Source: Rhodocyclales bacterium
GTDB taxonomy: Bacteria; Pseudomonadota; Gammaproteobacteria; Burkholderiales; Rhodocyclaceae
Assembly (NCBI GenBank): GCA_003105015.1
Contig: PQAF01000017.1
Span: 1-54,615 of the forward strand
Length of the DNA: 54,615 nt
Direction: 5' to 3'
The position numbers and the translations under genes were made by a program. The notes below the pieces were generated by a model, which saw only the letters and a program-made list of their open reading frames with translations, was not told the DNA's origin and did not search any database. Position 1 is the stretch's first letter. Every line of letters begins with the position of its first letter. Shown piece after piece: positions 29,259 through 39,121 of this stretch.

Positions 29259-29285
29259 AAAAACCCTGACCGCGACCAGCCAGGG
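29259..29285 (-). terminator. Weak hairpin with T-run between prs and rplY
   Basis: The minus strand reads CCCTG (29281-29285)...CAGGG (29264-29268) followed by TTTTT (29259-29263). The 5-bp stem with a 12-base loop is weak, so at most a partial terminator or attenuator ahead of rplY. Confidence 0.4.
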
Positions 29286-29296
29286 GGTTGTAAAAA

Positions 29297-30247
29297 CTAT
29301 TCCATGAACAACGAAGAAACCGACTCCTCGTTGCTGATGCGCAACATCGTCTCGGCCATCAGTTCGGCGATGGAAATCTGCCGGATGCGCGGGCACGCAC
29401 GCGCCTCCTCGTTGAGCGGGATGGTGTCGGTCACCACCAGCTCGTCCAGCACCGAATCGGCCACACGCTGGACGGCGCTGCCGGAAAGCACCGGGTGCGT
29501 GCAGTAGGCCAACACCTTGGCGGCGCCATGGTCCTTGAGCGCCTGCGCCGCCTTGCACAGCGTGCCGGCCGTATCCACCATATCGTCCATGATGACGCAG
29601 GTACGCCCGTCGACTTCGCCGATGATGTTCATCACTTCCGAGACATTGGCCTTCGGGCGACGCTTGTCGATGATCGCCAGGTCGGACTCCAGACGCTTCG
29701 CCAACGCCCGCGCGCGCACCACGCCGCCGACGTCAGGGGAGACGACCAGCAGATCCTTGTGCTGGTTCTTCCAGATGTCGCCGAGCAGGATCGGCGCCGC
29801 ATAGACGTTGTCCACCGGGATGTCGAAAAAACCCTGGATCTGGTCCGCATGCAGGTCCACCGTCAGGACGCGGTCGACGCCCGCCGCCTGCAGCATGTTG
29901 GCCACCACCTTGGCCGAGATCGCCACGCGCGCCGAGCGCGGCCGGCGGTCCTGGCGCGAATAGCCCATGTAGGGAATCGCCGCCGTGACGCGCCCCGCCG
30001 AGGAACGCTTCAGCGCATCGACCATGATGATCAGTTCCATCAGGTTGTCGTTGGTCGGCGCGCAGGTCGACTGCAGGATGAAACAGTCCTTGCCGCGGAC
30101 GTTCTCCATGATCTCGACGTTCACCTCGCCGTCCGAGAAGCGGCCCACCGTGGCCCGCCCGAGCGAGATGTTGAGGCGCCTGACCACGTCGGCGGCAAGC
30201 TTGGGGTTGGCGTTCCCCGTGAATACCATCAGGCTGTCGTAGGCCAT
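29297..30247 (-). CDS. prs: Ribose-phosphate pyrophosphokinase (PRPP synthetase)
   Basis: Makes PRPP from ribose 5-phosphate and ATP for nucleotide, His, Trp and NAD synthesis. 316 residues from ATG 30247 ([21 protein letters not shown]). Motifs: [41 protein letters not shown], and the PRPP-binding loop [14 protein letters not shown]. An in-frame ATG ten codons upstream lacks conservation. Located between tRNA-Gln and rplY. Confidence 0.97.
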   Translation of the reverse strand: MAYDSLMVFTGNANPKLAADVVRRLNISLGRATVGRFSDGEVNVEIMENVRGKDCFILQSTCAPTNDNLMELIIMVDALKRSSAGRVTAAIPYMGYSRQDRRPRSARVAISAKVVANMLQAAGVDRVLTVDLHADQIQGFFDIPVDNVYAAPILLGDIWKNQHKDLLVVSPDVGGVVRARALAKRLESDLAIIDKRRPKANVSEVMNIIGEVDGRTCVIMDDMVDTAGTLCKAAQALKDHGAAKVLAYCTHPVLSGSAVQRVADSVLDELVVTDTIPLNEEARACPRIRQISIAELMAETMLRISNEESVSSLFME

Positions 30248-30280
30248 GCACGCCCCTGGGACGATCCGTCGTTGCAAACG

Positions 30281-30309
30281 ATGCGGGCAGGTGATTCACC
30301 TGCCCGCAT
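30281..30309. repeat. Strong hairpin between tRNA-Gln and prs
   Basis: Arms ATGCGGGCAGGTGA (30281-30294) and TCACCTGCCCGCAT (30296-30309) are exact reverse complements around one base. TTTT follows on the plus strand, while on the minus (tRNA-to-prs) strand the T-run precedes nothing, so it is not a normal terminator for that transcript. It may mark the 3' processing end of the tRNA precursor or stop antisense transcription. Confidence 0.7.
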
Positions 30310-30318
30310 TTTCAAATT

Positions 30319-30395
30319 TGGCTGGGGAGGAAGGATTCGAACCTTCGCATGCCGGAATCAAAATCCGGTGCCTTAACCAACTTGGCGACTCCCCA
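30319..30395 (-). tRNA. tRNA-Gln (anticodon TTG)
   Basis: 77 bases including an encoded CCA. Acceptor stem TGGGGAG pairs with CTCCCCA; the anticodon stem CCGGA/TCCGG encloses the loop TTTTGAT with anticodon TTG; the T-arm has GGTTCGAATCC. Lies six bases after ispE and 71 before prs, the conserved ispE-tRNA-Gln-prs arrangement. Confidence 0.97.
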
Positions 30396-30401
30396 AGAGT
30401 C

Positions 30402-31256
30402 TCAGTCAGCGAGTGCCCGCAGGGGATGTTCATCCAAGCCCCGCGCCACCCAGCCGGTCATGCCTTCCGGCACTTGCGCCAGCACGGTGCGCGCATCCTG
30501 CTCGACAGCAAAGGGGGCGAAAACACAGGCTCCGGAACCGGTCATGCGCGCATCGGCGTGCTGCCTGAGCCAGGCCAGCGCCCGCGCCACCTCCGGGTAG
30601 CGTTCGCACACGACGGGTTCGAGATCGTTTCGGCCGAACAGGCCGCCCCAACCCGCTGAAAAGTCCGCCATTTTGATGGCTTTCGTATTCCGTGTCAAAT
30701 TCGGTGCGGAGAAGATTTCGGCGGTCGGCACGCTCACCGGCGGCTCGACGACGAGGTACCAGGCCGGGGGCAGATTCACCGGCTGCAAGGCCTCGCCGAC
30801 CCCTTCGGCGAAGGCGTTGCGGCCGAAGATGAAGAAGGGCACATCCGCGCCCAGGCGCAGCCCCAGCGCCTGCAGGCGTTCGCGCGGCCAGTTCAGGCCC
30901 CAGAGGCGGTTGAGCGCCAGCAGGGCGGTGGCAGCGTCCGAACTGCCGCCGCCCAATCCGCCACCCATGGGCAGTCGCTTCTCCAGCGTAATCTCGACGC
31001 CCTGTCTGCAGCCGGCCGCCGCCTGCAGCAGCCGCGCCGCGCGCACGCACAGGTCGCTCTCCTCGGGCACCCCGGCGAGCGGACGGGCGCGCAGGATGCG
31101 GCCGTCCGCTCGCGGCGCCAGGCGCAACGTGTCGCCGCGATCGATCAGGCGGAATACCGATTGCAGCAGGTGGTAGCCGTCGGGGCGGCGGCCGATGACA
31201 TGCAGGAAGAGATTGAGCTTGGCCGGCGCCGGAAAAGCGCGGTCCGGGTCCGTCAT
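30402..31256 (-). CDS. ispE: 4-diphosphocytidyl-2-C-methyl-D-erythritol kinase
   Basis: GHMP kinase of the MEP isoprenoid pathway. 284 residues: [28 protein letters not shown] at the N-terminus, the ATP-binding [18 protein letters not shown] near residue 95, and the C-terminal [17 protein letters not shown] overlaps the lolB stop by four bases. The downstream tRNA is probably cotranscribed. Confidence 0.96.
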   Translation of the reverse strand: MTDPDRAFPAPAKLNLFLHVIGRRPDGYHLLQSVFRLIDRGDTLRLAPRADGRILRARPLAGVPEESDLCVRAARLLQAAAGCRQGVEITLEKRLPMGGGLGGGSSDAATALLALNRLWGLNWPRERLQALGLRLGADVPFFIFGRNAFAEGVGEALQPVNLPPAWYLVVEPPVSVPTAEIFSAPNLTRNTKAIKMADFSAGWGGLFGRNDLEPVVCERYPEVARALAWLRQHADARMTGSGACVFAPFAVEQDARTVLAQVPEGMTGWVARGLDEHPLRALAD

Positions 31257-31819
31257 CGCACCAGGCTCCAGTTGTCGATCTTCAGGCGCACCTCGACATC
31301 CTCGCGCCGGGCCTGCAGCAGTTCCGGCAAGGCATCTTGGGCCTCGCTCTCATAGCGAAGGTATTCGATCGACCAGCCCTGTTCCGAAAGGCCGGCCAGC
31401 CTGCCCGCCGCATCCACGCTGGCGGCGCCGCCAAAGGCCGAACGCCCGAGCACCCAGCGCCCCAGTCCGGACACCGGCAGCCGGGCGCCAAATACCTGCT
31501 CGGAGAGGCCGTCCAGATCCGCCGCCACATAGCGCTTCCGGTCCGCCGTCTCCAACTGTGCCATTCCACCGCCCGAGGTCAGGCGCGCAAGCCCCTGGCC
31601 GAGCGGTCCGCTGACGACGATCTCGTCGGATTGCGCATCGTGGCGCCACTCAATGCCTGCGGAAAAGCTTTCGCCGGCGCGCCGCACGGCAATGCGGCCC
31701 TCGATGCGAAAAGCCTCGATCGCTTCCCGTGCCGGGCGCGAAGCCGTCGCGGCCGGCTCCAGCGTGGCGCAACCGGCCGACAGTGCAATAAAGGCCGCCG
31801 CCAACAGAATGCGCAGCAT
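31253..31819 (-). CDS. lolB: Outer-membrane lipoprotein receptor LolB
   Basis: Receives lipoproteins from LolA and inserts them in the outer membrane. 188 residues, a lipoprotein signal [17 protein letters not shown] (C17), then [25 protein letters not shown] and [10 protein letters not shown] typical of LolB. Start shares one base with the TPR gene stop (TGATG) and the end overlaps ispE; TPR-lolB-ispE is therefore one coupled unit. Confidence 0.92.
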   Translation of the reverse strand: MLRILLAAAFIALSAGCATLEPAATASRPAREAIEAFRIEGRIAVRRAGESFSAGIEWRHDAQSDEIVVSGPLGQGLARLTSGGGMAQLETADRKRYVAADLDGLSEQVFGARLPVSGLGRWVLGRSAFGGAASVDAAGRLAGLSEQGWSIEYLRYESEAQDALPELLQARREDVEVRLKIDNWSLVR

Positions 31820-33558
31820 CAGGGGGTGAAACGCTTGATGACCTCGGCCAGGGCCTCGTTGCCGGGATGGGACTTGGCCGCTTCCTGCCAGGTTCTCTTC
31901 GCCTCGTCGCGGCGGCCGAGCACCCAGAGCACTTCGCCTAGGTGAGCGGCAATCTCCGGATCGGGCCGGATCGAGAAGGCCCGCTGCAACTGGGTCAGCG
32001 CACCGGCGTTGTCGCCCTTGCGGTAGAGCACCCAGCCCATGCTGTCGATGATGAAGGGATCGTCGGGGGAAAGCTGCAATGCCTTCACGATCAGCTGTTC
32101 CGCTTCCACCAGTCGCAAATTGCGCTCGGCGAAGGAATAGCCCAGCGCGTTGTAGGCATGGGCATGATCGGGCTTGATGCGGATGAGCTTGCGCAGATTG
32201 GCCTCCATCACATCGTGCCTGCCAAGCTTCTCCGCCAGCAGCGCGGATTCATAGAGCAGTTCCGGCTGTTCCGGCTGGCCGGCGAGGCTGCCGGCGAGCA
32301 GTTCATACGCCTCCTTCGTCCTGCCGGCGTCCCGCAGGAGCTGACTTTCGGCCAGCAGCAGTTGAATGCGGTCGGCATTGCCTGCGGCTTGGGCGTCCTG
32401 CAGATGGCGGCGTCCGGCGTCCAGCTTGCCCTGCTTGGCCAGCAGCTGGGCTATGCGCAACTGCGCCGCCAGGTACTGCTCGCCCGGCGCCACCTCGGCA
32501 TACCAGCGCAGGGCGTCGCCGTATTGCTTGTGCTCTTCGGCAATCTGGCCGAGATACAGGCGCACCGCGTCCATTTCGGCAAAGTCGAGGCCCAGCAGCT
32601 TCCTGAAGTTTTCCTCAGCCGTTGCCCAGTCGGACAGCTGCATGGACAGCACCGCCACGGCGTAGATCACGTCGGCATTGCCCGGAAAGTCGCCCAGCAG
32701 GCGCTGGAATTCGGCGCGCGCCTGCGGGAACTTGCGGACGCCGACCAGGCCGCGCGCGTACTGCAGCCGAACCTCGCGCGCCTGCGGGTGGCCGGCGAGA
32801 TAACGCCGCAGCGTATCGAGTGCCGCCTCGGGCGATTCGGCACGCTGCAATTGGGCCTTCAGCATCACCGCAATGTCCCAGTCCGGCCGCAAGGCAAGCG
32901 CCTTGTCGGCTTCGGCGATGCCGCGCTGCCACTCCGCCGCATTGAGTGCCGCCTGGGCGCGCGCGAAATGGGCTTCGGCGACGCCGACATAGGGCAGGGT
33001 GAGCTGTTCGACCATGGCCAGCACGGCCTTCTTGTCCGGGTAGCGTGCAAACAGGCGATTCAGCCGCAGCAGGCCGTCCCTGAGGTTCTCCCCTTCCTGG
33101 GCCAGGAGCTTGGCGACATGGGGCTGCAACTCGTCGAGGCGGTTGGCGCTGACCAGCAGGCCCGCCATCATCTGGCGTGCCTGCGGCGACTCGGGGTCGA
33201 TCTCCACCCACAGCCGGCTCGCCTGCAGGGCCATGTCCAGGTTGCGGCCATGCAGGGCGATCTCGGCGGCGCGGCGGGCCAGGCGGGGATCGCGCGTCGA
33301 GCGGGCCAGGTCCATGTAGGCCGAGGCCGACAGTCCAAGGTTGCCGCGCTGGCCAGCCACTTCGGCAAGGAGCGCCTGGTAGAGGATCTGCCCCGTAAGT
33401 TCCATCTTGGGCAAGGGTTCGCTGCGTACTTTCGGCGCGGTCGCTTCGCCTTGGCCGGATTCCGCCGGACGCTTGGCGGGCGCCTGGGCGCAGGCGGAAA
33501 GGAGGCATGCCGCAATGACCGCGGCGGGCAACAGCAGGAAACGGGGGGAGTCGGTCAT
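31819..33558 (-). CDS. TPR-repeat lipoprotein
   Basis: 579 residues from ATG 33558: MTDSPRFLLLPAAVIAACLLSAC lipoprotein signal (lipobox LSAC), then tetratricopeptide repeats through most of the length, e.g. AEWQRGIAEADKALALRPDW, DHAHAYNALGYSFAERNLRLVEAEQLIVKAL and DPFIIDSMGWVLYRKGDNAGAL, the last typical of the family found upstream of lolB. Probably an outer-membrane scaffold; partner unknown. A longer start at 33651 is open but lacks a signal at its N-terminus. Divergent from mutM. Confidence 0.88.
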   Translation of the reverse strand: MTDSPRFLLLPAAVIAACLLSACAQAPAKRPAESGQGEATAPKVRSEPLPKMELTGQILYQALLAEVAGQRGNLGLSASAYMDLARSTRDPRLARRAAEIALHGRNLDMALQASRLWVEIDPESPQARQMMAGLLVSANRLDELQPHVAKLLAQEGENLRDGLLRLNRLFARYPDKKAVLAMVEQLTLPYVGVAEAHFARAQAALNAAEWQRGIAEADKALALRPDWDIAVMLKAQLQRAESPEAALDTLRRYLAGHPQAREVRLQYARGLVGVRKFPQARAEFQRLLGDFPGNADVIYAVAVLSMQLSDWATAEENFRKLLGLDFAEMDAVRLYLGQIAEEHKQYGDALRWYAEVAPGEQYLAAQLRIAQLLAKQGKLDAGRRHLQDAQAAGNADRIQLLLAESQLLRDAGRTKEAYELLAGSLAGQPEQPELLYESALLAEKLGRHDVMEANLRKLIRIKPDHAHAYNALGYSFAERNLRLVEAEQLIVKALQLSPDDPFIIDSMGWVLYRKGDNAGALTQLQRAFSIRPDPEIAAHLGEVLWVLGRRDEAKRTWQEAAKSHPGNEALAEVIKRFTP

Positions 33559-33656
33559 GTCGGGGTTGGAGCGGCGCAGCGTAGAATTAAAATTTGTCCG
33601 GCTCATGTTAGGGGGTTTTGCCACCTCCGGCAAGCGAGCCCGTTCCGACACTTGTC

Positions 33657-34469
33657 ATGCCAGAACTGCCCGAAGTCGAGATCACCCGCCGAGGCCTGCT
33701 GCCCCATCTGCAAGGGCGGAAAATCGACGGCGCCATCGCACGCCACGCCTCGCTGCGCTACCCGTTGCCGCGCGCACTCGGCCGCCGGCTCGCCGGACAG
33801 ACCCTGCGCGACATCGACCGACGCGGCAAGTATCTGCTGTTCCGCTTCGAAAAGGGCACGCTGATCCTGCACCTGGGCATGTCCGGCAGCCTGCGCCTGG
33901 TGCCCGCCGGCGAGCCGCCGGAAAAGCACGAGCATCTGGATCTCGTCTTCGGCGGACAGGCCCTGCGCTTGCGCGACCCGCGCCGTTTCGGCGCCGCGCT
34001 ATGGGTCGGGGACGATGCCTCGGCGCACCCCCTCATCGCTCCGCTCGGCATAGAGCCGCTCTCCGACGCCTTTACCGGCGACTGGCTGCATGCGGCCGCG
34101 CGCGGACGCGCCACGGCGATCAAACTTTTCCTCATGGACAGCCATGCCATCGTCGGCGTCGGCAACATCTACGCCTCGGAAAGCCTGTTCCGCGCCGGCA
34201 TCGATCCCCGCACGCCAGCCGGGCGGCTTTCCCGCGCGCGCTGCGGGAGGATCGCGGAGGCGGTCAAGGCCACACTGGAAGCCGCGCTGGCTGCCGGCGG
34301 CAGCACCCTGCGCGACTTCATCCACAGCGACGGCAGTTCCGGCTGGTTCCAGCAACAGCATTTCGTCTACGGCCGCGAGGGGGAGCCCTGCCGCATCTGC
34401 GGTACCCGGGTGCGTTCCCTGCGGCTGGGCCAGCGCTCCACCTTCCACTGCCCCCGTTGCCAGCGCTGA
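33657..34469 (+). CDS. mutM: Formamidopyrimidine-DNA glycosylase (Fpg)
   Basis: Removes 8-oxoguanine and formamidopyrimidines and nicks the abasic site. 270 residues starting MPELPEVEITRRGLL with catalytic Pro2 and Glu3; RRGKYLLFRF holds the conserved Lys; HLGMSGSLR; H2TH segment VGVGNIYASESLFRAGI; C-terminal zinc finger CRICGT...CPRC. Works with the Nudix (MutT-like) protein at 3.2-4.2 kb against oxidised guanine. Divergent from the TPR gene. Confidence 0.96.
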   Translation: MPELPEVEITRRGLLPHLQGRKIDGAIARHASLRYPLPRALGRRLAGQTLRDIDRRGKYLLFRFEKGTLILHLGMSGSLRLVPAGEPPEKHEHLDLVFGGQALRLRDPRRFGAALWVGDDASAHPLIAPLGIEPLSDAFTGDWLHAAARGRATAIKLFLMDSHAIVGVGNIYASESLFRAGIDPRTPAGRLSRARCGRIAEAVKATLEAALAAGGSTLRDFIHSDGSSGWFQQQHFVYGREGEPCRICGTRVRSLRLGQRSTFHCPRCQR

Positions 34470-34499
34470 CGAACGGCCGGTTGCAGCCTCCGAGTTGCA

Positions 34500-34527
34500 T
34501 TGCTTTCGCAAGCTTGTGTGCTAAATT
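34500..34527 (+). promoter_or_regulatory. Candidate sigma-70 promoter for the dynamin-like gene
   Basis: TTGCTT, a 16-base spacer and TAAATT, ending 31 bases before the ATG at 34558. The sequence here is more AT-rich than its surroundings. Confidence 0.4.
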
Positions 34528-34557
34528 GGCGTTTTTGAAGCACTTTCCGGGGTTGCC

Positions 34558-36516
34558 ATGGGGCTTGTCCAGCACTTTTCCGCCTACAGCAGATGGCGCC
34601 AGGCCGTCTCCGAAAACCTGCTGAACCTGCAGAACTGGCTTGCCGAAAACGAACTCGGCGATGCACAGAGCGAATTGCGCCTGCAGCAGCTGCTGGAGCG
34701 ACTGCGCGAGGACAAGCTGATCATCGCCTTCGTTGCGGAGTTCTCTCGCGGCAAGTCCGAACTGATCAACGCCATCTTCTTCGGCGATTACGGCAGCCGC
34801 ATCCTGCCCTCGAGCGCCGGGCGCACCACCATGTGCCCGACCGAACTGCTGTTCGATGCCGGCAAGCCGCCCGCGATCGAGCTCCTGCCCATCGAAACGC
34901 GCTCGACGAACGCCAGCGTGGCCGAATTCCGGCGCTTCCCGGAGGAGTGGCGCATTGTCCCGCTGGACACCGCCTCGGCGGAGGCCATGCACGCCGCGCT
35001 TGCCCGCGTCGGCGAGCAGAAGCGCGTTGCCCAGGAATACGCCGTCAAGCTCGGCTTTACCGTCGAGGCCGAGGGCAAGGAAGGGCTCAAGCCGGACTCC
35101 GAGGGGCTGGTGGAAATTCCCTGCTGGCGCCACGCCATCATCAATTTCCCCCACCCGCTGCTCGAACAAGGTCTGGTGATCCTCGACACGCCGGGCCTGA
35201 ACGCGATCGGCGCCGAACCGGAGCTGACGCTGTCGCAGCTGCCCAGCGCGCACGCCATCCTGTTCATTCTGGCCGCAGACACCGGCGTGACGCAGTCCGA
35301 CCTCGCCGTCTGGCGTAACCACGTCAATGGCGCACGCACCCGGCAAAAAGGCCGCATCGCCGTGCTCAACAAGATCGACGGCCTGTGGGACGGCATCCGC
35401 AGCGATGCCGAGATCGAGCAGGAAATTTCCCGGCAGGCGCACAGCACCGCGGAGATTCTCGAGCTGGACGCGGCGCACGTCTTTCCCGTCTCCGCACAGA
35501 AGGGCCTTCTCGCCAAGATCAGCCGCGACCCCGAACTGCTGGCGAAAAGCCGGCTGCTGGCGCTGGAGCAGGCGCTCACCGCCGAACTGATTCCCGCCAA
35601 GCAGGACATCGTCCGCGACAATACCGAGAGCGAGGCGGTGGATCTCGTCGCCCGCACCCTCACCCTGCTGCAGACGCGCCGGCGCGGCATCGTCGAGCAG
35701 CTCGCCGAACTCACCGATCTGCGCGGCAAGAACCAGAGCGTCATCGAATACATGATGCGCAAGGTGAAAAGCGAGAAGGACGAGTTCGAAAAAGGCCTGC
35801 AACGCTACTACGCCGTGCGCAGCGTGTTCTCCCAGCTCACCAACAACCTCTACTCCCACCTCGGCATGGATGCCCTGCGCGAAGAGACGCGCCGCACGCG
35901 GGAGATCATGCTGGAGGCCGCCTTCACGAAGAACCTGCGCGATGCGATGAGGAGCTTCTTCCGCCACGTGCGCCTCAACCTGGAGAAGTCCGCCGGCGAG
36001 ATCGCCGAGATCACCAAGATGATGGACGCGATGTACGAGCGTTTCTCGACCGAGCACGGCATGAAACTGGCCCCGCCGGCACCGTTCTCGCTGCTGCGCT
36101 ATGAAAAGGAGATCGACCGGCTCGAGGCCGGCTTCAATGCCCATTTCAACACCCTGCTCAACATGGTGACGCACGCCAAGCGCGGCCTCACGCAGCGCTT
36201 TTTCGAGACGGTGGCGACGCAGGTGCGGCGCGCCTTCGAACTGATCAACCGGGACGTCGACCACTGGCTGCGCGCCGTCATGTCGCCGCTGGAAACCCAG
36301 GTGCGCGAATACCAGTTGCAGTTGAAGCGGCGGCTGGAGAGCGTCAAGCGCATCCACCAGGCCACCGACACGCTGGAAGACCGCGTGCGCGAACTGGCGC
36401 AGATGCAGGCTGCGCTGGAGGCACAGCTGGCGGAGTTGAACGGGATCGCCGCAGCGCTGCAGGGTACGCTGCATGCCGAGGCGGGGGAGGCTGCCGCCGT
36501 CGCGGCAGCAGCCTGA
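34558..36516 (+). CDS. Bacterial dynamin-like GTPase
   Basis: 652-residue large GTPase. G1 AEFSRGKS (residues 60-67; first Gly of the P-loop is Ala), G2 RTTMCPTEL, G3 DTPG (210-213), G4 NKID (271-274). The C-terminal 350 residues are mostly helical with long charged stretches (coiled coils), e.g. VREYQLQLKRRLESVKRI, and an Ala-rich end. No transmembrane helix is evident, so membrane association would be peripheral. Bacterial dynamins remodel or fuse membranes; the role of this branch is not established. Stands alone between mutM and the convergent ferredoxin gene. Confidence 0.85.
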   Translation: MGLVQHFSAYSRWRQAVSENLLNLQNWLAENELGDAQSELRLQQLLERLREDKLIIAFVAEFSRGKSELINAIFFGDYGSRILPSSAGRTTMCPTELLFDAGKPPAIELLPIETRSTNASVAEFRRFPEEWRIVPLDTASAEAMHAALARVGEQKRVAQEYAVKLGFTVEAEGKEGLKPDSEGLVEIPCWRHAIINFPHPLLEQGLVILDTPGLNAIGAEPELTLSQLPSAHAILFILAADTGVTQSDLAVWRNHVNGARTRQKGRIAVLNKIDGLWDGIRSDAEIEQEISRQAHSTAEILELDAAHVFPVSAQKGLLAKISRDPELLAKSRLLALEQALTAELIPAKQDIVRDNTESEAVDLVARTLTLLQTRRRGIVEQLAELTDLRGKNQSVIEYMMRKVKSEKDEFEKGLQRYYAVRSVFSQLTNNLYSHLGMDALREETRRTREIMLEAAFTKNLRDAMRSFFRHVRLNLEKSAGEIAEITKMMDAMYERFSTEHGMKLAPPAPFSLLRYEKEIDRLEAGFNAHFNTLLNMVTHAKRGLTQRFFETVATQVRRAFELINRDVDHWLRAVMSPLETQVREYQLQLKRRLESVKRIHQATDTLEDRVRELAQMQAALEAQLAELNGIAAALQGTLHAEAGEAAAVAAAA

Positions 36517-36525
36517 ACGGCGCAA

Positions 36526-37815
<1,290 letters not shown>

Positions 37816-37820
37816 GGCGA

Positions 37821-39110
37821 TCAGTCTCCGGCAACGATCACCGTGACGAAGTGCTCCGGCTTGACGTGCCGCGCGAAGGCCGCGCGGATGTCGGCGACGG
37901 TCACCGCCTCCACCTTGCGCGGGAAGTCGTCGAGATAGCTGAGCGGCAGGCCGTAGAAGCCGATCATCGAGAGGTAGTCGAGCAGCTTGCGGTTGCTGTC
38001 GATGCGCAGCGGAAATCCATCGGCCAGGTTGCGCCGCGCCGCCCTGAGTTCCTCCTCGCTCGGCCCATGGGCGAGGAATGCGGACAACACGTCCTCGACC
38101 ACCTTGAGCGCTTCGCTTGCCTGCTCGCGCTTGGTCTGCAGGCCGACCTGGAAGGGGCCGGGCTGCTTCTGCGGCTGGAAGTAGCTGTAGACGCTGTAGG
38201 CATAGCCGCGCTTTTCGCGCACTTCCTTCATCAGGCGGGACACGAAACCGCCGCCGCCGAGGATGTAATTGCCTACGAAGAGCGGAATGTGGTCCGGATC
38301 GCCGCGGCGCACGGCGGGCAGGCCGAGATGGATGTGCGCCTGCGTGGCCGGATGGTCGATGCGCACGGTGTTGCGCGCCGGCAGCGCCGTGTCCGGCAGA
38401 CCGGCTTCCGCCGGCGCGTCCGGCAGGCCTGTCGTCAGGCGCTGCGCGATCGCTTCGGCCTCGGCACGCGAAAGGTCGCCGATGATGGAAACGACGGCGC
38501 GGCGCGCACCGTAATGCCCGCGGTAGAAGGCCGCCACGTCCTCTCGCGTGATCTTTTCGACGCTCTCCACGGTGGCGGAACGGCCGTAGGGATGCTCTGG
38601 ATAGAGCGCCGCAAAGAAACGCTTGGCGGCAATGCTCGCCGGGCGCGTGTCGGCTTCGCGGATGCCGGCGACGGTGCGCGCCTTTTCGCGCTCGAGCGCG
38701 GCAGCCGGGAAGACCGGCTGCTGCAGCACCAGGCGCAACAGTTCCAGCGCCGCCTCGCGCTCGCGCGCCGAGGACAGGGTGCGCAGGGAAATGCTGGCAC
38801 GGTCCTGGTCGGTGCCGCCGCCCAGCCGGGCGCCGATGTCGGCCAGCCGGTCGGCGATCTTTTCCTCGTCGAGGCCGCCGGCGCCCATGTCGAGCAGGCT
38901 GCGCGTGAGACCGGCGAGGCCGGTCATGTCTGCCGGCGCGTAGGCGCCGCCGGCAGCGAAGTCGACCTGCACATCGACGATCGGCACGACGCGACTTTCG
39001 ACGAACACCACGCGGGCGCCGGAAGGGGTGGTCCACTGCTCGATCTTGGCGCCCGCCTGCGCCAGCGTTGCGGCCGCGCCCAGCAGGCAAGTCATCAGGA
39101 ATCTTTTCAT
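37821..39110 (-). CDS. M16-family peptidase subunit, non-catalytic
   Basis: 429 residues with signal peptide (MKRFLMTCLLGAAATLAQAG). M16 fold throughout, but the zinc motif HXXEH is absent: the corresponding region reads GLAGLTRSLLDMGAGG. It keeps the substrate-binding Arg/Tyr segment REKRGYAYSVYSYFQ of the partner subunit. With the catalytic gene directly upstream (11 bases) it probably forms a periplasmic heterodimer, as in mitochondrial processing peptidase and bacterial M16B pairs. Confidence 0.88.
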   Translation of the reverse strand: MKRFLMTCLLGAAATLAQAGAKIEQWTTPSGARVVFVESRVVPIVDVQVDFAAGGAYAPADMTGLAGLTRSLLDMGAGGLDEEKIADRLADIGARLGGGTDQDRASISLRTLSSAREREAALELLRLVLQQPVFPAAALEREKARTVAGIREADTRPASIAAKRFFAALYPEHPYGRSATVESVEKITREDVAAFYRGHYGARRAVVSIIGDLSRAEAEAIAQRLTTGLPDAPAEAGLPDTALPARNTVRIDHPATQAHIHLGLPAVRRGDPDHIPLFVGNYILGGGGFVSRLMKEVREKRGYAYSVYSYFQPQKQPGPFQVGLQTKREQASEALKVVEDVLSAFLAHGPSEEELRAARRNLADGFPLRIDSNRKLLDYLSMIGFYGLPLSYLDDFPRKVEAVTVADIRAAFARHVKPEHFVTVIVAGD

Positions 39111-39121
39111 GGGATGCGCTT

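Noticed and set aside
34318..36525. A 735-codon open frame on the minus strand opposite the dynamin-like gene.
   Set aside because: The plus-strand frame has intact G1-G4 GTPase motifs. The antisense product is rich in Gln/Arg/His repeats with no recognisable fold.
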